Origin: Pseudomonadota bacterium
GTDB lineage: Bacteria; Pseudomonadota; Alphaproteobacteria; Rhizobiales; Hyphomicrobiaceae
Reading direction: 5' to 3'
Assembly (NCBI GenBank): GCA_023392135.1
Contig: JAEVZQ010000131.1
Location: 1 to 6,445 of the forward strand
DNA: 6,445 bases
The notes under the pieces were generated by a model that worked only from the letters and a program-made list of their open reading frames with translations, had not been told where the DNA came from and searched no databases. This document shows, in pieces, positions 1-5,684 of the stretch (position 1 is the first letter of the stretch; every line of letters begins with the position of its first letter). The position numbers and the translations under genes were made by a program.

Positions 1-51
1 GAGCTGGCTTTCGCCGCGAAGGCGGCCGGCAGAATCGATCGAGCGCTGTAA
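1..51 (+). CDS. Possible 3' end of an unidentified gene (partial)
   Basis: Frame 1 is open from the window edge to a TAA at 49-51 and would encode a C-terminus reading ELAFAAKAAGRIDRAL. Twelve of the 16 sense codons end in G or C, as expected for a real gene in this GC-rich genome. The stop codon falls inside the left arm of a strong inverted repeat (39-71), a common arrangement for a gene that ends at a terminator, and the gene would converge on secG. Against it, sixteen codons are too few to recognise any family, and another frame is open through the same stretch. In many relatives pyrG lies downstream of secG, in which case this could simply be secG-pyrG intergenic DNA, although no minus-strand ATG or GTG appears in 1-105. 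Low confidence. Confidence 0.25.
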   Translation, partial: ELAFAAKAAGRIDRAL

Positions 52-71
52 CGGTGCGTTACAGCGCTCGA
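39..71. repeat. 14-bp perfect inverted repeat downstream of secG; candidate bidirectional terminator
   Basis: The arms TCGAGCGCTGTAAC (39-52) and GTTACAGCGCTCGA (58-71) are perfect complements around a 5-nt loop GGTGC. After one A-A mismatch (38/72) pairing resumes with 37-73 and 36-74. The hairpin starts 34 nt past the secG stop. Neither side has a proper run of T (only a TTTT at about 89-92 on the plus strand), so it is not a textbook intrinsic terminator. It could stop transcription with Rho, block 3' exonuclease, or serve both secG and a convergent gene on the left. Confidence 0.6.
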
Positions 72-105
72 ACGGAAATACTGCGCTTTTGCCGAGCCGC
101 CGCGA

Positions 106-483
106 TCAGCGCGGCACGCTCGGAGCAGCGGGCGGCTGCAGGCGATCGAGTATGCCACCACGCGGTGTGGTGCCTTGCTGATTTTCGCCTGCCGGGGCCT
201 CGGTGCCCTGCTGCTGGGTCGCGGGCTGCTCGAAGATCGACGGCGGCGCCGCGCTGCGCTGCGCCATCAGCGACAGGATGGTGCTCGTCACGAAAAAGGC
301 TGCCGCCAGTCCCGCCGTGACACGCGTCAGAAGATTGGCCGTGCCGCGACCGGTGAGAAATCCACCACCGCCACCACCTCCGCCACCGATGCCGAGCGCA
401 CCACCCTCCGAGCGCTGCAGCAGCACCACACCGACCAGCGCAGCGGCGATGATGATATGAATGAGGAGGATAACGGTGACCAT
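106..483 (-). CDS. secG: Preprotein translocase subunit SecG
   Basis: SecG is the small, non-essential subunit of the SecYEG channel in the inner membrane; it improves SecA-driven export of unfolded proteins. The 125-residue product has the family plan: a hydrophobic helix at about residues 3-22, a cytoplasmic loop with LLQRSEGGALGIG, a run of nine glycines (33-41) and the conserved FLTGRGTANLLTRVTA (42-57), then a second helix at about 53-73. The last 50 residues are a Pro/Gln/Ala-rich tail with no domain, which makes it longer than E. coli SecG (about 110) but is usual in alphaproteobacteria. The ATG at 483 begins directly at the first helix; a GGAA lies 10 nt upstream, a weak ribosome site. 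It is the last gene of a probable tpiA-unknown-secG operon and ends before a strong inverted repeat. The identification is secure. Confidence 0.95.
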   Translation of the reverse strand: MVTVILLIHIIIAAALVGVVLLQRSEGGALGIGGGGGGGGGFLTGRGTANLLTRVTAGLAAAFFVTSTILSLMAQRSAAPPSIFEQPATQQQGTEAPAGENQQGTTPRGGILDRLQPPAAPSVPR

Positions 484-590
484 AGCGGTTCAATTCCGAT
501 AATTCGGGGTGTTCGGGGAACAGCGGCCTTCTACACCAATGCGGCACCAGCCGCCACCCCTCCTGTCGCCGCATACGGCCGCAATCGAGG
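484..590 (-). other. 107-bp gap between the unknown exported-protein gene and secG
   Basis: This gap is wider than expected inside a tight operon, so secG may have its own promoter or the transcript may be processed here. I see no convincing -35/-10 pair on the minus strand and no strong hairpin. The only element of note is the weak GGAA ribosome site upstream of the secG ATG. Confidence 0.4.
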
Positions 591-968
591 CTATCGGGCT
601 GCGCCGGGCTTTCGCTTGGGCGCCGGCACCGCGGCGGCGTGCCCTTTCGGCTTACGCTTGGGCAGTGGCACGACGCTGGAGGCCTCCGATGCCGCCACCA
701 CGTCCGGACAGCGGAACCCGATCTGCTCGTCCAGCTCAATCAGCCGCTCGATCTCCTTCAGCTGAACCGGCGTCAGATTGGCACGCCCCCACTCCAACCC
801 CCTCGCCATGCTGTCCCTGGTTCCGGCCATGACGAGGTTGAGCCGCTCTTCGCGGAGGCGAATGCAGGGCTGAGGGTCGAGCGGAGCCGCGGTGGCCAGA
901 CCGGCCGGTAAAAGCCACGCCACCCCGGCGAGCGGCAAGAGGCTGTAAAGAGCAAATCGCGCACGCAT
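591..968 (-). CDS. Small exported protein of unknown function
   Basis: I do not recognise a named family. The 125-residue product opens with a classical Sec signal peptide: MRAR, a hydrophobic core at about 6-24 and a signal-peptidase I site near ATA-AP (after residue 27). The mature part has one cysteine near its start (PC, residue 35) and one in the motif IGFRCPDVV (residue 87), which could form a disulfide in the periplasm. Between them is an amphipathic, probably helical stretch (LTPVQLKEIERLIELDEQ, 65-82). The C-terminus is basic, with the short repeat PLPKRKP / PAPKRKP (101-107, 116-121). The ATG at 968 is preferred over one 45 bp upstream (1013) because AAGGAG lies 7 nt before it and the signal peptide then sits at the N-terminus; the upstream start would also overlap tpiA. 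It begins 41 bp after tpiA stops, so co-transcription with tpiA is likely. Confidence 0.8.
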   Translation of the reverse strand: MRARFALYSLLPLAGVAWLLPAGLATAAPLDPQPCIRLREERLNLVMAGTRDSMARGLEWGRANLTPVQLKEIERLIELDEQIGFRCPDVVAASEASSVVPLPKRKPKGHAAAVPAPKRKPGAAR

Positions 969-975
969 TGAGCCA

Positions 976-981
976 CTCCTT
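976..981 (-). promoter_or_regulatory. Ribosome binding site setting the start of the unknown exported protein
   Basis: On the minus strand AAGGAG is followed by 7 nt and the ATG at 968. It is the best ribosome binding site among the leftward genes and decides for this start over the in-frame ATG at 1013. Confidence 0.75.
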
Positions 982-1009
982 CGGTGCCGCACGGGTTCCC
1001 GAGCTACTC

Positions 1010-1792
1010 TCAAGCCCTGCAGGCGGCGATAATCCCAAGCAGATCGTTGGCCTTGAGGCTCGCACCGCCGACGAGCGCTCCGTTGACGTGGGGCACCGCC
1101 AGCAGCTCCGCAGCATTCGACGGCTTCACCGAGCCGCCGTAGAGAACGCGCATCTCCCGTCCCTGGTGGCCGAGCAAATCGGAGAGCGCCGTCCGGATAA
1201 AGGCGTGGACCTCGGCCACTTCCTCAACCGTTGGCGTGAGGCCCGTGCCAATCGCCCACACGGGCTCATAGGCGATGATCGTATCCGCCGCTGTCGAGGC
1301 CTCGGGAACGGAGCCAGAGAGCTGCCGGCCGACCACGTCGAGCGTCAGGCCGGCCCGCCGCTGCCCCGCAGTCTCGCCGATGCAGACGATCGCCGCGATG
1401 CCGGCACGCAGCGCCGCCTCGGCCTTGCACTTGACGATGCAATCCAGCTCACTGTGATCGGCGCGCCGCTCGGAATGGCCGACGATCACCGCAGTCGCAC
1501 CGGCATCGTGCAGCATCTCTGCCGAGATATCGCCGGTGTGGGCGCCGGAGGGGAGCCAATGACAGTCCTGTGCACCGACCGCGAGCCGGCTGCCTTCCGC
1601 CATGTCGACCAGCGGTGGGATCAAAGTGGCCGGCGGGCAGATCATCACGTCTATGCCGTGCGAGACCTGACCGGATACGATAGCATCGCGCACGGCTGCC
1701 GCCTCCGCGAGCTGCGCCTTGAGGCCGTTCATCTTCCAATTGCCCGCAATGAGCGGCCGAATCGGGGCTTGATGGGTGGTGCTGGCAGTCAT
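1010..1792 (-). CDS. tpiA: Triosephosphate isomerase
   Basis: TpiA interconverts dihydroxyacetone phosphate and glyceraldehyde 3-phosphate in glycolysis and gluconeogenesis, as a cytoplasmic dimer. The 260-residue product is a full TIM barrel. AGNWKMNG carries the substrate-binding Asn18 and Lys20; IVGHSERR holds the catalytic electrophile His106; [11 protein letters not shown] holds the general base Glu176 followed by the flexible phosphate-gripping loop 6. [11 protein letters not shown] (217-227) and VGGASL (241-246) supply the remaining phosphate-binding backbone. [17 protein letters not shown] (74-90) is the conserved dimer-interface loop region. The frame stays open to an ATG at 1870, but the extra 26 residues have no family counterpart, so the ATG at 1792 is chosen; its ribosome site is weak (CGGA about 8 nt upstream). 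It is first in a probable operon with the exported protein and secG, and is transcribed away from the ppiD-like gene. Confidence 0.96.
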   Translation of the reverse strand: MTASTTHQAPIRPLIAGNWKMNGLKAQLAEAAAVRDAIVSGQVSHGIDVMICPPATLIPPLVDMAEGSRLAVGAQDCHWLPSGAHTGDISAEMLHDAGATAVIVGHSERRADHSELDCIVKCKAEAALRAGIAAIVCIGETAGQRRAGLTLDVVGRQLSGSVPEASTAADTIIAYEPVWAIGTGLTPTVEEVAEVHAFIRTALSDLLGHQGREMRVLYGGSVKPSNAAELLAVPHVNGALVGGASLKANDLLGIIAACRA

Positions 1793-1992
1793 ATCGGCAT
1801 CCGTGGAGTCTCTTTGACGCGTACGCAACGCGGCAGCGGGCTGGTATGATCGGGCGATCCTGCCTTGCATTCAAGGACGGGCTGGGCTTCTTATCACATC
1901 CGAGCCGATTGGGCGTGGCCTGGTGGGCACGCCGTATCACCTTGAATTGCCAAGCGGCAGGCATGACCGAACGCAAGGACAAGATTTAATCG
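1793..1992. promoter_or_regulatory. Divergent intergenic region; should hold promoters for tpiA and the ppiD-like gene
   Basis: Both flanking genes read outward, so promoters for both should lie here. On the minus strand ATTCAA (1869-1874, read TTGAAT) and GTATGA (1844-1849, read TCATAC) form a weak -35/-10 pair with a 19-bp spacer, about 50 bp before the tpiA start. On the plus strand there is a good -10-like TATGAT (1845-1850), but the only good -35, TTGACG (1814-1819), is 25 bp away, too far. A CCTTG-CATT-CAAGG palindrome (1863-1876) sits between the genes. No candidate is strong enough to name as a definite promoter. Confidence 0.4.
1963..1989 (+). other. Eight-codon mini-ORF just before the ppiD-like gene
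   Basis: ATG at 1963 opens a frame encoding MTERKDKI that ends at TAA 1987-1989, three bases before the ATG at 1993. The AAGGA (1975-1979) that would serve the main gene lies within it, 13 nt from the main start, which is long. Translation of the mini-ORF could in principle couple to the main gene, but so short a frame may well be chance. Confidence 0.2.
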
Positions 1993-3888
1993 ATGCTAGA
2001 CGCCATGCGCCGCGGCGCCACCAGTTGGGTGGCCAAGATTTTCCTGGCCGTGCTGGTCCTCAGCTTCGCCGTGTGGGGCGTGGCCGACGTGTTCCGCGGC
2101 TACAACGAAGGTGCATTGGCCGAGGTCGGCAAACGGGAAATCACGACAGACGAGTTCCAGCGGGCACTGCAGCTCGAGCTGACGCTTCTGGGCCGCCAGA
2201 TCGGGCGGCGGCCGACGATGGAGCAGGCCCGCGCCTTCGGCATCGACACGCGGGTGCTGTCCCGCCTGGTCGGGGCGGCAGCACTCGACACGCACGCCCA
2301 GGAGTTGCGGCTGTCCCTCACCGATGACGCGGTCGCCGAACAGATTCGCAATGACCCCTCGTTCAAGAATCCGGACGGCAGCCTCAACAGGATGGCCCTG
2401 GAGAGCGTTGCGCGCGAGCTGGGCCTCAGCGAATACGGCTTCCTCGCCCTGCGCAAGAAAGAGGAGATCCGCCAGCAGCTGACCGATGCGATCACCGCGG
2501 GCGCTTACGTGCCCGACACGCTCGTCAAGGCGCTTTACGACTACCGGAACGAGGCGCGCAACGTCGAGCACTTCACGATCGATCCCAACGTCGCCGTCAA
2601 GCTGCCGGAGCCCGATCCGGCGAAGCTCAAGGAGCTCTACGAATCCGAAAAACAGCGCTTTATGACGCCGGAGTACCGCAAGCTGGCGGTCATCGGCCTC
2701 ACCATGGAAGAAGTGAAGAAGCGCGTGCCGATTACGGATGCCGAGCTCGCTGACGCCTACGAGCACGACAAGGCGCGCTACGAGGTGCCGGAGCGGCGGC
2801 GTGTTCTGCAGCTCGCATTCAAAACTCCCGAGGAGGCAGAGCAGGCAGCGACCGCGATCAGGGGCGGCAAGAGCTTCGAGGACGTTGCAAAGGAAGCGGG
2901 AGTAGCGGAATCGGACTACACGCTGGGCCTTCTGACGCGCGCCGAGCTGATCGACCCGGCTGTCGCCGAGGCCGCTTTCAGCCTGGAGAGCGGTGCAGTA
3001 TCGAACGTCGTTCGTGGCCGCTTCGCCCCGGTGCTGGTCAAGGTCACCGAGATCCAGCCCGGCAAGCAGAAGACGCTCGATGAGGTCAAGGACCAGGTGC
3101 ACGACACGCTCGCTGCGGACAAGGCTGCACCGGAGCTGAGCAGGTTGCATGACGAAATCGACGACCGGCGCTTCGCTGGCAAGCCGCTGAAGGAGATCGC
3201 ACAGGAGCTCAATCTCCCGTTCCTCGAGATCGATGCCACGGACAGCACCGGCAAGGCGCCGGACGGTTCAGTGGCCGTGAAGGGCGCGGATTCCGACCGG
3301 ATTTTGAAGGCCGCGTTCGAAGGTCAGGTCGGGTTCGACGGCGATTCGATCGAGCTTGCCGATGGTGGCTTCGGCTGGGTAAACGTCATCTCCGTGACGG
3401 AAACCAAGCAGCGGACATTCGAGGAGGCCGAGGCTGACGTCGCCGCGCTCTGGCGCGAGCAGGAGATGCGGCGCATGCTCTCGGAGCGCGCGGGCAAGCT
3501 CTCGGAGCGCGCGGGCAAGGGCGAGAGCATGGAGACGCTGGCCCAGGAGGTCGGCGGCAAGGTCGAGACCGCCCGCAACGTCAAGCGGATCGGTGGCGCG
3601 CCGGGGCTGCCCGACAGTGCCGTTGGCCAGGCCTTCATCACACCCCAGGGCGCTGCCAGCTCGGCCGAGACACGCGACGGCAAATCCCGGGTGGTGTTCA
3701 AGGTCACCGAGGTGATCCCGCCGCCGCCAGCTTCCAAGGAGGAGCTCGACCGGTTGCGTGCTGAGCTGAACCGCCAGGTCGAAAGCGACCTCCTGTCCGG
3801 CTATCTGACAGGCCTGCAGGATCGCCTCGGCGTTAGCATCAACCAGGCCGCCTATCTGCGCGCCGTAGGCGCGAGCCCGCAGCAATAG
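1993..3888 (+). CDS. ppiD: PpiD/SurA-type periplasmic folding factor (peptidyl-prolyl isomerase family)
   Basis: PpiD-like proteins are anchored in the inner membrane and hold newly exported proteins in the periplasm. The 631-residue product has a short basic cytoplasmic N-terminus, one transmembrane helix (about 14-33), and a SurA-like helical chaperone region (about 40-260) with EVGKREITTDEFQRAL (44-59). Two related segments follow, FMTPEYRKLAVIGL (223-236) and YEVPERRRVLQLAF (263-276), leading into a parvulin-like domain (about 268-356). That domain lacks the usual histidines: RHIL is RRVLQL and the final GYHII is APVLVKV, so isomerase activity is doubtful, as in E. coli PpiD. Two more degenerate modules follow (about 396-471 and 509-576), each closing on a VTE strand. 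Residues 496-509 are an exact tandem LSERAGK duplication. The start ATG gives the typical MLDAMRRGATSWVAKIF opening; AAGGA is 13 nt upstream. trpE starts 12 bp after the stop. The gene symbol is by family resemblance. Confidence 0.88.
   Translation: MLDAMRRGATSWVAKIFLAVLVLSFAVWGVADVFRGYNEGALAEVGKREITTDEFQRALQLELTLLGRQIGRRPTMEQARAFGIDTRVLSRLVGAAALDTHAQELRLSLTDDAVAEQIRNDPSFKNPDGSLNRMALESVARELGLSEYGFLALRKKEEIRQQLTDAITAGAYVPDTLVKALYDYRNEARNVEHFTIDPNVAVKLPEPDPAKLKELYESEKQRFMTPEYRKLAVIGLTMEEVKKRVPITDAELADAYEHDKARYEVPERRRVLQLAFKTPEEAEQAATAIRGGKSFEDVAKEAGVAESDYTLGLLTRAELIDPAVAEAAFSLESGAVSNVVRGRFAPVLVKVTEIQPGKQKTLDEVKDQVHDTLAADKAAPELSRLHDEIDDRRFAGKPLKEIAQELNLPFLEIDATDSTGKAPDGSVAVKGADSDRILKAAFEGQVGFDGDSIELADGGFGWVNVISVTETKQRTFEEAEADVAALWREQEMRRMLSERAGKLSERAGKGESMETLAQEVGGKVETARNVKRIGGAPGLPDSAVGQAFITPQGAASSAETRDGKSRVVFKVTEVIPPPPASKEELDRLRAELNRQVESDLLSGYLTGLQDRLGVSINQAAYLRAVGASPQQ
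3478..3519 (+). repeat. Exact 21-bp tandem duplication inside the ppiD-like gene
   Basis: Bases 3478-3498 and 3499-3519 are identical, each encoding LSERAGK (residues 496-502 and 503-509). The unit is a multiple of three, so the frame is kept. Perfect identity, including third codon positions, points to a recent slippage or duplication rather than an old protein repeat. It lengthens a probably helical linker before the last degenerate parvulin-like module. Confidence 0.95.
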
Positions 3889-3893
3889 AGGGA
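3887..3893 (+). promoter_or_regulatory. trpE ribosome binding site overlapping the ppiD-like stop codon
   Basis: AGAGGGA begins inside the TAG stop of the upstream gene (3886-3888) and lies 7 nt before the GTG at 3901. This supports the GTG as the start and suggests that trpE translation is coupled to, or at least on the same message as, the upstream gene. Confidence 0.7.
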
Positions 3894-3900
3894 TTGACCG

Positions 3901-5481
3901 GTGAGCAAACCCGCGATCCCCGGCCTCGAGGTCTCGCCGGGCTATGCTGCTTTTGCGGAAAAATACGAAAAGCGTGAGCCGCAGGTCGTCTCGACGCGGC
4001 TCGTGGCGGACCTGGAAACGCCCGTTTCCGCCTACCTGAAGCTCACCAGCGCTCCCGACCGTGATTCCGGGCTGAGCTTCCTCCTGGAGTCGGTCGAGGG
4101 CGGTGCCGTCCGCGGCCGCTACTCGATCATCGGCTTGGAGCCGGATCTCGTCTGGCGCGCGTTTGGCGAGACGGCCGAGGTCAACACCAATCCCCGTGGC
4201 GCGCCCGATGCCTTCGAACGCGAGCCGGAGCCGACGCTCGCTGCCCTGCGCGCCCTGCTCGCCCGCTCGGCCATTCCATTATCCGAAGATCTGCCGCCCA
4301 TGGCCGCGGGCGTTTTCGGGTACATGGGCTACGACACGGTGCGGCTGATCGAGCACCTGCCCAATCCGCGCCCCGATGCCCTCGGGGTCCCCGACGCCAT
4401 CCTGATGCGGCCGACGCTGATCCTCATCTTCGATGCCGTGAGGGACGAGATGGTGCTGGTGACGCCCGTGCGGCCCGCCACGAGTGTCACGGCGCGCGCG
4501 GCTTTCGAGGCCGCCGAGGAAAGACTGCTGAGGGCGGCCAGCGCACTCGAGACACCGCTCCACCACGATGCCGCGGCGGGACAGGCTGCCCTGCATCTGC
4601 CGGAGCCGGAATCGAACACGTCCCCCGCGGAGTACATGGGCATGGTTGCCCGCGCCAAGGATTACATCGCCGCCGGCGACGTGTTCCAGGTCGTTCTTTC
4701 CCAGCGGTTCTCCACGCCATTTCCGTTGCCGCCGTTTGCGCTCTACCGCGCCCTGCGGCGGACGAACCCGTCACCCTTCCTCTACCACCTCGATCTCGGA
4801 GACTTCGCGCTCGTCGGCTCTAGCCCGGAGATCCTCGTCCGCGTCCGCCGCGGCGAGGTGACGATCCGGCCCATCGCCGGCACGGCACGCCGCGGGGCGA
4901 CGGCGGCGGAAGACCAGGCACTCGCGGAGGCACTGCTGGCCGATCCCAAGGAAAGGGCCGAGCATCTGATGCTTCTCGACCTCGGCCGCAACGACGTCGG
5001 CCGCGTGGCGGAGATCGGCTCGGTGGAGGTTACGGAGCGCTTCGTCATCGAGCGCTACAGCCACGTCATGCACATCGTCTCCAACGTGATCGGCCGGCTC
5101 CATCCTAAGAAGGACGCCATCGACGCGCTGATGGCCGGCTTTCCCGCGGGCACCGTCTCCGGCGCCCCCAAGGTACGCGCGATGGAGATCATCGACGAGT
5201 TGGAGAAGGACAAGCGCGGGCCCTATGCGGGCTGCGTCGGCTATTTCTCCGCCGATGGGCAGATGGACACCTGCATCGTCCTGCGGACCGCGATCGTCAA
5301 AGATGGCGTGATGCACGTCCAGGCCGGCGCCGGGCTGGTCTACGATTCGATTCCCGAGAACGAGCAGCAGGAGTGCATCAATAAGGCCAAGGCGCTGGTT
5401 CGGGCGGCCGAGGAGGCCGTGCGGATGGCAAACCGGTCCCCGCGCATCGCAGATCGGGGCAATGGCGGCCCGTTCGCCTGA
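3901..5481 (+). CDS. trpE: Anthranilate synthase component I (TrpE)
   Basis: TrpE converts chorismate to anthranilate, the first committed step of tryptophan synthesis, using ammonia supplied by the TrpG glutaminase. The 526-residue product is complete and not fused to TrpG. The N-terminal domain carries LLES (61-64), part of the tryptophan feedback site. The chorismate-binding domain (about 240-505) shows AGDVFQVVLSQRF (258-270), the NPSPF motif (289-293), PIAGTARRG (324-332), ERAEHLMLLDLGRNDVGR (351-368) with metal-binding Glu354, HIVSNV (391-396) with the catalytic-site His391, and AGFPAGTVSGAPK (412-424). The acidic PENEQQE (485-491) completes the magnesium site. LLES together with the TrpE-type N-terminus favours TrpE over PabB. 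The start is GTG with AGAGGGA 7 nt upstream. It probably shares a transcript with the ppiD-like gene. No leader peptide or attenuator is visible in the 12-bp gap. trpG, trpD and trpC do not follow; the next gene is on the other strand. Confidence 0.96.
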   Translation: MSKPAIPGLEVSPGYAAFAEKYEKREPQVVSTRLVADLETPVSAYLKLTSAPDRDSGLSFLLESVEGGAVRGRYSIIGLEPDLVWRAFGETAEVNTNPRGAPDAFEREPEPTLAALRALLARSAIPLSEDLPPMAAGVFGYMGYDTVRLIEHLPNPRPDALGVPDAILMRPTLILIFDAVRDEMVLVTPVRPATSVTARAAFEAAEERLLRAASALETPLHHDAAAGQAALHLPEPESNTSPAEYMGMVARAKDYIAAGDVFQVVLSQRFSTPFPLPPFALYRALRRTNPSPFLYHLDLGDFALVGSSPEILVRVRRGEVTIRPIAGTARRGATAAEDQALAEALLADPKERAEHLMLLDLGRNDVGRVAEIGSVEVTERFVIERYSHVMHIVSNVIGRLHPKKDAIDALMAGFPAGTVSGAPKVRAMEIIDELEKDKRGPYAGCVGYFSADGQMDTCIVLRTAIVKDGVMHVQAGAGLVYDSIPENEQQECINKAKALVRAAEEAVRMANRSPRIADRGNGGPFA

Positions 5482-5533
5482 AATTTCCTGCTGGAGTTCT
5501 GGCTCGAATGCCAGCGCGATCGCACAAGCAAAT

Positions 5534-5623
5534 GTCGTCCCGGTGCTCGTCACCGGGATCCACGTTACCACCTGCTTCGGCACTTGTGGGGTGCTGGATC
5601 CCGGGCACAAGGCCCGGGATGAC
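5534..5623. repeat. Twin-hairpin dispersed palindromic repeat (REP-like)
   Basis: Two 29-bp units in opposite orientation (5534-5562 and 5595-5623) flank a 32-nt spacer. Read in the same sense both begin TGGATCCCGG and end in CGGGA(C/T)GAC; they match at 23 of 29 positions. Each unit is itself a hairpin: CCCGGTG/CACCGGG around ACGAG on one side, CCCGGGC/GCCCGGG around ACAAG on the other. Four of the six differences are paired changes that keep the stem. The spacer can fold as TGC(TTCG)GCA inside CCAC/GTGG. Sequences of this GGATCCCGGG...CCCGGGATGAC type are scattered in many copies through alphaproteobacterial genomes. It may help end transcription of the convergent trpE and HU genes. Confidence 0.85.
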
Positions 5624-5635
5624 CGACTTGTAGTT

Positions 5636-5660
5636 TGCTGGCGAGTGCATTTCGCCAGCA
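5636..5660. terminator. 9-bp inverted repeat; possible terminator between trpE and the HU gene
   Basis: TGCTGGCGA (5636-5644) and TCGCCAGCA (5652-5660) are perfect complements around a 7-nt loop. The hairpin begins 24 nt after the HU stop codon, a typical place for a terminator, and could act on both converging genes. Neither side has a T-run (plus: GCTTCATCT; minus: AACTACAAG), so the terminator reading is uncertain. Confidence 0.4.
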
Positions 5661-5684
5661 GCTTCATCTGATCAGAGGGCGGGT

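Larger units (their letters stand above)
5482..5684. other. Gap between convergent trpE and HU genes, filled by palindromes
   Basis: The first 50 bp contain only a small CTGGC/GCCAG stem (5499-5514). A twin-hairpin repeat occupies 5534-5623 and a 9-bp inverted repeat 5636-5660. There is no T-run typical of an intrinsic terminator for either gene and no tRNA or coding sequence that I can support; frames open through it are by-products of the repeat. Confidence 0.6.

Noticed and set aside
968..1849. A 293-codon plus-strand open frame opposite tpiA.
   Set aside because: The minus strand carries every triosephosphate isomerase motif in order; this frame is its complement.
1814..1850. A TTGACG ... 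TATGAT pair as a plus-strand promoter for the ppiD-like gene.
   Set aside because: The two hexamers are individually good but are 25 bp apart, well outside the 16-19 bp that sigma-70-type factors accept.
1996..3150. A 384-codon minus-strand open frame opposite the ppiD-like gene.
   Set aside because: Long antisense frames are common opposite GC-rich genes; the plus strand encodes a recognisable full-length protein and the antisense product resembles nothing I know.
3901..5481. A TrpE-TrpG fusion, as in several rhizobia, or a PabB instead of TrpE.
   Set aside because: The protein ends at residue 526 with no glutamine amidotransferase domain, and the LLES feedback motif with the TrpE-type N-terminus argues against PabB.
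5534..5623. The repeated units as a CRISPR array or an insertion-sequence remnant.
   Set aside because: There are only two units, in opposite orientation, each a palindrome, with no regular spacers, no transposase fragment and no target-site duplication that I can see.
4771..5667. A 298-codon minus-strand open frame opposite trpE.
   Set aside because: It lies opposite the most conserved part of trpE and starts in the repeat region; it is a shadow of the real gene.
5462..5671. A 69-codon plus-strand open frame, and a 90-codon minus-strand frame (5378-5650), across the trpE-HU gap.
   Set aside because: Both read through the palindromic repeat; the minus frame yields the VIPGLVPGIQ-like peptide that such alphaproteobacterial repeats give in any copy. 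They overlap trpE out of frame and have no convincing ribosome site.
5482..5684. A tRNA gene next to the HU gene, as occurs after lon-HU in some relatives.
   Set aside because: No TTCRA T-loop with matching acceptor and anticodon stems is present on either strand.
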